11,403 nt of DNA from Acidimicrobiales bacterium (lineage in GTDB: Bacteria; Actinomycetota; Acidimicrobiia; Acidimicrobiales; Acidimicrobilacustridaceae), in contig JALRFT010000125.1 in the NCBI GenBank assembly GCA_023261915.1, forward strand, positions 1-11,403, read 5' to 3'. Of this stretch, positions 6,496 to 11,403 are shown one piece after another. Below the pieces are notes generated by a model, which was given only the letters and a program-made list of their open reading frames with translations, made no database searches and was not told where the DNA came from. The position numbers and the translations under genes were made by a program. Positions within the stretch are counted from its first letter, which is position 1. Every line of letters starts with the position of its first letter.

Positions 6496-8184
6496 TCAGA
6501 GATCGTCAAGGTTCCCACGCAGCAGTTTGCCGGTGGCGTTGCGGGGCAGGGCGTCGCAGAAGTGGACCTCGCGAGGCACCTTGAAGCGGGCGAGCGTGGT
6601 CGAAACGTGGCGTCGGATGGCCTCGGTATCAATCTCCGGTGCATCCGGTGGACGCCCGGGTGAACTCTGGGGCGACCGCACCACCCAGGCCACGAGTCGC
6701 TGGCCGAATTCGTCATCAGGTACTCCGACCACCGCCGCTTCGCTGACCCCGTCAAGGGCCTCGATGCACTCCTCGACCTCGCGGGGGAAGACGTTTTCAC
6801 CACCAGAGACGATCATGTCGTCGCTACGACCCTCTACCCGCAGGCGACCGGCGGCGTCGAGGTGACCGGTATCCCCGGTGGACATGAGCCCCTCGAGCAC
6901 CTCCTTGTTGCGGCCGTCGGTGTAACCGTCGAACGTGAGGGTGGAGCCAACGAAGATGCGGCCGGTCTGTCCGGTGGTGAGGCGCCGGCCGTCGCCATCG
7001 ACGATACGAACCTCGACGCCGAGCGGTGGGCGCCCTGCCGTCGCCGGATCGACCCGCAGGTCCTCAGGGGTGGCAATAGACGCCCAGCCGACCTCGGTCG
7101 AGCCGAAGAGGTTGTAGAGGTTGTCACCGAATTGGTCCATCCATCTGGTCGCCAGACCACCGGGGAGCGCCGAGCCGCTCGCTGCGGTCACCCGGAGCGA
7201 ACCGAGCGCCTGACGTGATGGCAGTTTGGACACTTCCAGCATTCGTTGGGCCATGACCGGAACAATGACAAGTGCGTTGGCCTTCTGGTCGGCGAGATCA
7301 GCGAGAGCGACCTCGGGGTCGAAGCGGGGTCGCAGGACCATCGTCCACCCGAGGAGGGTGGCGAGGCCGAGGTGAGCGAAGCCCCAGGCGTGGAAGAGGG
7401 GAGCGGCGAGGACCACGGTGTCTCCGTCGCGGTAAGGGATGCGCTCGAGCATGGCTGCAGCTGTCTCAATGCCGGCCGACTGGGGTCGTGGCGCACCTTT
7501 GGGTGTGCCAGTGGTGCCTGACGTGAGGATCACCGTCCGTCCGGCCCGTAGCGGTCGAGGTGGCCGACCTTGTGACGGGGTCTGGTTGGCGATGTCGGTG
7601 AGCGTGGGGATGGTTCCGGGCACGGGGGCGTCGGGGTCGGCGACAACGGTGTCGAGGTGGAGCGAGCCATCTTTGTTGGTGACGAGCGGCAGGAACGAGG
7701 CGTCGCACACCATCAGGGACGCCCCTTCCCGGTCGAGCACCTCGCGCAGCTGCGGACCACCGAACCCGGTGTTGGCGAGCAACACGGTGCAGCCGGTCTT
7801 GGCCAACGCCGCCGTGGCCACGACGAAGCCCCGGTGGTTGCGACTCAGCAACGCCACCACGCTGGCCTCCGTGATCCCTCGAGTCGACAGTGCTCGGGCG
7901 AGGTCGTCGGACTGCCGGTCCACCTCAGCCCAGGTCATCGTCCCTGCCGGGTCGATGACACAGACGCGGTCGGGGTGGCGGGCGGCGGAGGCGGCGAAGC
8001 CTCCGGCGTAGGTGGGGCCCCAATGACGCAGGGCCCGTCCGGCTTCGATGAGACGCCGCGGGTCAACGGGCCGAAGCAGCCCACTCGTCGCCAACGCCCG
8101 ACCGCCCGCCAGCACATCTGCGATTCGCCTCGCCGTATCACCACCGGGGAGTCGTTGGTCACTCATGGCCACAGCATGGCGCAC
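6496..8184 (-). CDS. FadD-type fatty acyl-CoA synthetase (AMP-binding)
   Basis: A cytoplasmic adenylate-forming ligase of up to 562 residues that activates a carboxylic acid with ATP and CoA through an acyl-AMP. Motifs in order are the P-loop [12 protein letters not shown] (219-230), PLFHAWG (262-268), YNLFGSTEVG (357-366), STGDTG (435-440), RSDDMIVSGGENVFPREVEE (453-472) and the C-terminal NATGKLL with catalytic Lys553. The GGEN and FPREVE hinge region and the HAWG motif fit medium/long-chain FadD-like enzymes, similar to mycobacterial FadD2/FadD12. The exact chain length cannot be read from sequence. The start is ambiguous between GTG 8184 and ATG 8166, neither with a good ribosome site; ATG 8166 (MSDQRLPG) looks more natural. 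It lies 41-59 bases after the SDR gene and 15 bases before kup, so it is probably co-transcribed with both. Confidence 0.92.
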   Translation of the reverse strand: MRHAVAMSDQRLPGGDTARRIADVLAGGRALATSGLLRPVDPRRLIEAGRALRHWGPTYAGGFAASAARHPDRVCVIDPAGTMTWAEVDRQSDDLARALSTRGITEASVVALLSRNHRGFVVATAALAKTGCTVLLANTGFGGPQLREVLDREGASLMVCDASFLPLVTNKDGSLHLDTVVADPDAPVPGTIPTLTDIANQTPSQGRPPRPLRAGRTVILTSGTTGTPKGAPRPQSAGIETAAAMLERIPYRDGDTVVLAAPLFHAWGFAHLGLATLLGWTMVLRPRFDPEVALADLADQKANALVIVPVMAQRMLEVSKLPSRQALGSLRVTAASGSALPGGLATRWMDQFGDNLYNLFGSTEVGWASIATPEDLRVDPATAGRPPLGVEVRIVDGDGRRLTTGQTGRIFVGSTLTFDGYTDGRNKEVLEGLMSTGDTGHLDAAGRLRVEGRSDDMIVSGGENVFPREVEECIEALDGVSEAAVVGVPDDEFGQRLVAWVVRSPQSSPGRPPDAPEIDTEAIRRHVSTTLARFKVPREVHFCDALPRNATGKLLRGNLDDL

Positions 8185-8225
8185 CGGTATGGGGCCTGGC
8201 CACGCTCTGTGTCAGTGGCCTCGGG

Positions 8226-9047
8226 TCACCAGTCGAGATTGAGCGTGGTCCGCATCAGGGATTCGAACGCGGCGTCGTCGAGCGAATGCCAGGTGGGGAT
8301 CACCATGGCGGCGTCATCGCCAACGGGGATGCGACGAGGTCCCGTCCCTCCGGCCAAGGCGTCGTCTATGGCAACGGCAATGACGTCGGCGACCACCTCG
8401 GGTCCAGGGGGCTCCGTCCCGCCGCGCAGGATGGCCGAGGACGCATCCCACTGGCGTCGCAACTCGTCATAAGGCGGGGTGTGATCGCCGTTGTGCACGA
8501 TGTTGCCGAGAAAGTTGGTGGCAACGGCACCGGGCTCGATCACGATGGTGCGGATTCCGAACCGGGACATCTCGTAGTGCATCGAGTCTGACAGTGCCTC
8601 AACGGCATGCTTGGTGCCGGCGTAGAAGCCGTTGAGTGGGGCGGCCACCCGACCGGCGGCCGACGACACGTTGACGAATACGCCGTGGCCTCGGGTGCGC
8701 ATCCGAGGAGCGAACGCCTGGACCATGCGCACCACCCCGAAGTAGTTGGTCTCGAACATCCGCCGGACCTCTTCGAGCGAGGCGAGTTCCACCGGCCCGG
8801 CCACCTCGTAGCCGGCGTTGTTCACGACGACGTCAATCTCTCCCGCCGAGGTCAGACTGTTACGCACCGACTCCTCGTCGGTGACATCGAGATGCAGGGT
8901 CGCCGCAATGGGGACCTCATCGGCGAGCCCGACGAGGGTCTGTGGATCACGGGCAGTGGCCACCACCTCGTGGCCCTGCTGGGCACAGCGCACTGCCGTC
9001 GCCCGTCCGATGCCAGTGGAACAGCCGGTGATCAAAATGCGTGCCAC
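8226..9047 (-). CDS. Short-chain dehydrogenase/reductase (classical SDR)
   Basis: A 273-residue NAD(P)-dependent oxidoreductase with a Rossmann fold. Visible are the cofactor loop TGCSTGIG (7-14), DVTD (54-57), NNAG (76-79) and the catalytic tetrad Asn101, Ser128 or Ser129, Tyr142 and Lys146 in FYAGTKHAVE. PGAVATNF follows after the active site. An Arg at 33 after the second strand favours NADP(H) over NAD(H), but this is inference. The substrate is unknown. Location upstream of a FadD-type ligase suggests a lipid, alcohol or ketone substrate. The start is GTG 9047 (VARILITG), because the Rossmann strand begins at once and no room exists for a longer N-terminus. No strong ribosome site is present, and a leaderless mRNA is possible. 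Confidence 0.92.
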   Translation of the reverse strand: MARILITGCSTGIGRATAVRCAQQGHEVVATARDPQTLVGLADEVPIAATLHLDVTDEESVRNSLTSAGEIDVVVNNAGYEVAGPVELASLEEVRRMFETNYFGVVRMVQAFAPRMRTRGHGVFVNVSSAAGRVAAPLNGFYAGTKHAVEALSDSMHYEMSRFGIRTIVIEPGAVATNFLGNIVHNGDHTPPYDELRRQWDASSAILRGGTEPPGPEVVADVIAVAIDDALAGGTGPRRIPVGDDAAMVIPTWHSLDDAAFESLMRTTLNLDW

Positions 9048-9053
9048 CTCGGC

Positions 9054-9059
9054 ACGGTA
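9054..9059 (-). promoter_or_regulatory. Candidate -10 box for a leaderless SDR transcript
   Basis: On the minus strand 9059-9054 reads TACCGT (TANNNT) and is followed by 6 bases and then the GTG start at 9047. This is the spacing seen for leaderless mRNAs in actinobacteria, where transcription starts at the start codon itself. No -35 element is clear. The 111-base divergent gap (9048-9158) must also serve acsA. Confidence 0.3.
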
Positions 9060-9158
9060 TCGCCCGGGGCATGGCGGTGCACCGTTGGGTGTGGGCGACG
9101 CTTTCGCCTAGGACCTTCGACCCTTTGTATTCGTTCCTTCCGGCGGTTCGCTGGGGTC

Positions 9159-10907
9159 ATGGACGTTGACCCGTCGGTGCCGATCGCAGGGGAACCCATG
9201 GCTGAAACCGCAGCGTGGTGGTTGGCGGCACGCGCCGAGATGGATGGTCTCGGTGCGGGGGCAGGCCTCAACATCGCTCACGAATGTGTGGATCGCCATG
9301 CGGGCGACCCGTTGAGTGCGAACCGGGTGGCGCTGCGGGCGGTGAGTCGGGCGGGACGGCGGACCGATATGACCTATGCGGAACTCGCCGCCTCAACCTC
9401 GCGGTTCGCCAACCTTCTAGGTGAGCTCGGTGTGGCCCCCGGGGATTCGTTGTTCACACTCCTGGGCCGCGTGCCCGACCTCTACGTGTCGGTCCTCGGT
9501 GGCCTCAAGGCGCTCGTCGTCGTGTCCCCCCTCTTTGCTGCGTTCGGTCCCGAACCGATTCGCCAACGCCTCGAGTTGGGCGACGCCCGGGTGCTCGTCA
9601 CCACCGAGGCCCTCTATCGACGACGCATTGAACCGATCCGTCATGAACTGTCGACCCTGCGTCACGTGTTGCTGAGCGGACCGGTGCGTGATCTGCCTCG
9701 CGGAACGATGCGACTCGACGAGGCGCTCAGCGGCGCCGCTCCCACTCACACCATCGCTCCGACCCGCCCCGACCACCCGTCGTTCATCCATTTCACCTCG
9801 GGTACCACGGGCACACCGAAAGGGGCGCTCCACGTGCACGAGGCAGTCGTGGCCCATCACGCCACGGCCGTGTTCTCTCTCGATCTGCGCGCCAGCGACA
9901 CCTACTGGTGCACGGCCGATCCGGGGTGGGTGACGGGGACCTCCTATGGGATCGTCGGGCCGCTCAGTGTTGGAGCCACGGTGATCGTTGACGATGCCGG
10001 ATTCGACCCGGTGCGTTGGTACGGGCTCATTGCCGAGGAGAAGATCGACGTCTGGTACACGGCACCGACGGCGTTGCGCATGTTGATGCGCGCCGGGCCC
10101 GAGGTCGCCGCTGCTCACGACCTGACCTCGTTGCGCCACGTGGCATCGGTCGGCGAACCGCTCAACGCCGAGGTGGTCCGTTGGGGTGCAGACGCTCTTG
10201 GCGTCGAGATTCATGACACCTGGTGGCAGACCGAGACCGGATCGATCATGGTGCACAACCCTCCTGATGTTGCGGTCGTGCCCGGTTCGATGGGCGTGGC
10301 CATTCCCGGCGTTGAGATCGGCGTCGTGCGTGAGGGTGAAGGGGAGCATTCACAACCGAGCCTCAGCGGTCCTGCGGAGGGACAGTTGGCGATCCGCACC
10401 CCGTGGCCGTCGATGTTTCGGGACTACGTCGGTGACCACCAGCGCTACGAGTCGTGTTTCGCCGACGGGTGGTACCTCTCGGGTGACCTTGTGCAGCGTG
10501 ACGAGTCGGACCGACTGTGGTTCGTGGGACGTGCCGACGACGTCATCAAGTCCGCCGGGCACCTCGTGGGGCCGTTCGAAGTGGAGAGTGTGCTCATCGA
10601 ACACCCTGCGGTGGCCGAGGCGGCCGTGATCGGTGTCCCTGACCCGGTGGCCGGGGAGCGCATCAAGGCCTTCGTGGTCCTGAACGCGGGTCACGCCCGG
10701 TCCGATCAATTGCTGATGGACCTCATGGCGTTGGCCCGGCGCCGTCTCGGGCCGGCTGTGGCTCCCCGGCAGATCACCGTGGTCGACGACTTGCCACACA
10801 CCCGCAGCGGCAAGGTCATGCGGCGGCTCCTCAAGGCTCGTGAAACCGGCGAGGCCGAGGGCGACCTGTCCACGCTCGAGCCGCCGTCGGGTGGTGACCG
10901 TGACTGA
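9159..10907 (+). CDS. acsA: Acetyl-CoA synthetase, AcsA type
   Basis: An AMP-forming acetate-CoA ligase that makes acetyl-CoA from acetate, ATP and CoA in the cytoplasm. It has 582 residues from ATG 9159, or 569 from ATG 9198 (MAETAAWW). The second start has AGGGGA at 9188-9193 and is quite possibly the true one. Counting from it, motifs are the P-loop [16 protein letters not shown] (199-214), [16 protein letters not shown] (236-251), [14 protein letters not shown] (317-330), [11 protein letters not shown] (339-349), WYLSGD (425-430), [21 protein letters not shown] (444-464) and the C-terminal SGKVMRR with catalytic Lys539. These closely follow Bacillus AcsA (about 572 residues), down to the ending GDLSTLE. 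The Trp pair in TWWQTE is typical of acetate/propionate enzymes. The Lys539 context RSGKVMRR is one that protein acetyltransferases modify in homologues. The gene overlaps the following E1 alpha gene. Confidence 0.93.
   Translation: MDVDPSVPIAGEPMAETAAWWLAARAEMDGLGAGAGLNIAHECVDRHAGDPLSANRVALRAVSRAGRRTDMTYAELAASTSRFANLLGELGVAPGDSLFTLLGRVPDLYVSVLGGLKALVVVSPLFAAFGPEPIRQRLELGDARVLVTTEALYRRRIEPIRHELSTLRHVLLSGPVRDLPRGTMRLDEALSGAAPTHTIAPTRPDHPSFIHFTSGTTGTPKGALHVHEAVVAHHATAVFSLDLRASDTYWCTADPGWVTGTSYGIVGPLSVGATVIVDDAGFDPVRWYGLIAEEKIDVWYTAPTALRMLMRAGPEVAAAHDLTSLRHVASVGEPLNAEVVRWGADALGVEIHDTWWQTETGSIMVHNPPDVAVVPGSMGVAIPGVEIGVVREGEGEHSQPSLSGPAEGQLAIRTPWPSMFRDYVGDHQRYESCFADGWYLSGDLVQRDESDRLWFVGRADDVIKSAGHLVGPFEVESVLIEHPAVAEAAVIGVPDPVAGERIKAFVVLNAGHARSDQLLMDLMALARRRLGPAVAPRQITVVDDLPHTRSGKVMRRLLKARETGEAEGDLSTLEPPSGGDRD
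9188..9193 (+). promoter_or_regulatory. Ribosome site supporting the inner acsA start
   Basis: AGGGGA at 9188-9193 lies 4 bases before ATG 9198. The upstream ATG 9159 has only a weak TGGGGT before it. This favours MAETAAWW as the N-terminus, but the spacing is short and either start is possible. Confidence 0.35.
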
Positions 10908-11403
10908 TGCCGTGGACCAGTACCGCTCGATGCTGCGCATCCGTCGATTCGAGGAGCGCTGTGTGGAGCTCTACAGCGCCCAGAAGATTCGCGGGTTCAT
11001 GCACCTCGGTATTGGTCAGGAGGCCGTGGCGGTCGGCGTCATCGACGTTCTCGCCGACGGGGACCGGGTGGTCGGTACCTACCGGGATCACGCCCACGCT
11101 CTTGCCAAGGGGGTGCCGATGGGTCGGGTGATGGCCGAGATGTTCGGCATGTCCGAGGGTTGTAGTGGGGGCCGGGGCGGATCGATGCATCTGTTCGACA
11201 TCGGTCACGGCCTCTTTGGTGGGAATGCCATCGTGGCCGGGGGCCTTCCCCTCGCCGTGGGTCTCGCTCTCGGCGACCACATGCGCCAGCGCAACCTCGT
11301 CACCGTGTGCTTCTTCGGTGACGGGGCGATGGCCGAAGGCGAGTTCCACGAGTCGGTCAACCTGGCGGCGCTGTGGCACCTGCCGGTCCTGTTCGTGTGT
11401 GAG
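10900..11403 (+). CDS. 2-oxo acid/acetoin dehydrogenase E1 component, alpha subunit (partial, 3' end outside window)
   Basis: The first 168 residues of a thiamine-diphosphate E1 alpha subunit, usually about 320-330 long. It works as an alpha2-beta2 heterotetramer that decarboxylates pyruvate or cleaves acetoin and passes the acyl group to a lipoyl E2. Visible are the substrate-side [15 protein letters not shown] (32-46), the [11 protein letters not shown] loop (61-71), [11 protein letters not shown] (90-100) and the TPP/Mg motif [15 protein letters not shown] (140-154). The start is GTG 10900 ([10 protein letters not shown]) or GTG 10894 two codons earlier; both overlap the acsA stop at 10905-10907. 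This implies co-transcription and translational coupling. AcoA-type acetoin dehydrogenase and PdhA cannot be separated on this fragment, and branched-chain E1 alpha is less likely. The E1 beta and E2 genes would be expected just beyond the right edge. Confidence 0.9.
   Translation, partial: MTDAVDQYRSMLRIRRFEERCVELYSAQKIRGFMHLGIGQEAVAVGVIDVLADGDRVVGTYRDHAHALAKGVPMGRVMAEMFGMSEGCSGGRGGSMHLFDIGHGLFGGNAIVAGGLPLAVGLALGDHMRQRNLVTVCFFGDGAMAEGEFHESVNLAALWHLPVLFVCE

Noticed and set aside
8607..9158. N-terminal extension of acsA to an ATG at 8607, giving 766 residues
   Set aside because: The frame stays open only because it runs antisense to the SDR gene. AcsA proteins are about 570 residues, and starts at 9159 or 9198 fit.
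9417..10349. Minus-strand 310-codon ORF inside acsA
   Set aside because: It is antisense to motifs that are certain for acetyl-CoA synthetase. It contains no domain and is rich in H, R and G.
10907..11131. Plus-strand ORF from ATG 10907
   Set aside because: It is out of frame with the E1 alpha reading frame, which runs from GTG 10900 to the window edge with clear thiamine-diphosphate motifs.

Overview
The window is GC-rich throughout, uses GTG starts freely and has short intergenic gaps. Together with the protein families present, this suggests a high-GC actinobacterium, possibly of the Acidimicrobiia. That placement is an inference from composition and gene style; there is no rRNA here to confirm it.

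Region 1 (1-3082): a minus-strand gltB (glutamate synthase, large subunit) reads cleanly for 984 residues. It stops matching the family inside the FMN-binding synthase domain at about position 130/131. The leftmost ~130 bases are unrelated DNA of lower GC that carry the last 37 codons of an unidentified plus-strand ORF. This is either an insertion/rearrangement breakpoint or a chimeric contig end.

Region 2 (3083-3604): a 522-base gap that appears to hold a stand-alone structured RNA gene on the plus strand. It shows a TACGAT -10 box, a 16-nt stretch that can pair with the whole 3' tail of 16S rRNA, and a 16-codon mini-ORF. Five nested helices follow, built partly from repeated GGACC/GGTCC blocks, and then a 12-bp GC hairpin with a GCAA loop. 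The layout recalls the raiA RNA class known from Actinobacteria and Firmicutes, but that identity is from memory and needs a covariance-model search. A 7-bp hairpin also lies just upstream of gltB, in its likely leader.

Region 3 (3605-6480): a DUF808/YedI-type inner-membrane protein (+) converges on a Kup potassium transporter (-). Their stop codons interlock in a single CTAG.

Region 4 (6496-9047): upstream of kup on the minus strand lie a FadD-type acyl-CoA synthetase and a short-chain dehydrogenase/reductase. The order of transcription SDR, acyl-CoA synthetase, kup has gaps of about 41-59 and 15 bases and could be one operon.

Region 5 (9159-11403): divergent from the SDR is an AcsA-type acetyl-CoA synthetase. 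It overlaps by 8 bases the start of a thiamine-diphosphate E1 alpha subunit of the pyruvate/acetoin dehydrogenase family, which runs off the right edge. This pair points to production of acetyl-CoA from acetate and from a 2-oxo acid or acetoin. Overall the right half is lipid and acetyl-CoA metabolism, the left edge is nitrogen assimilation, and the most unusual element is the structured RNA between gltB and the DUF808 gene.
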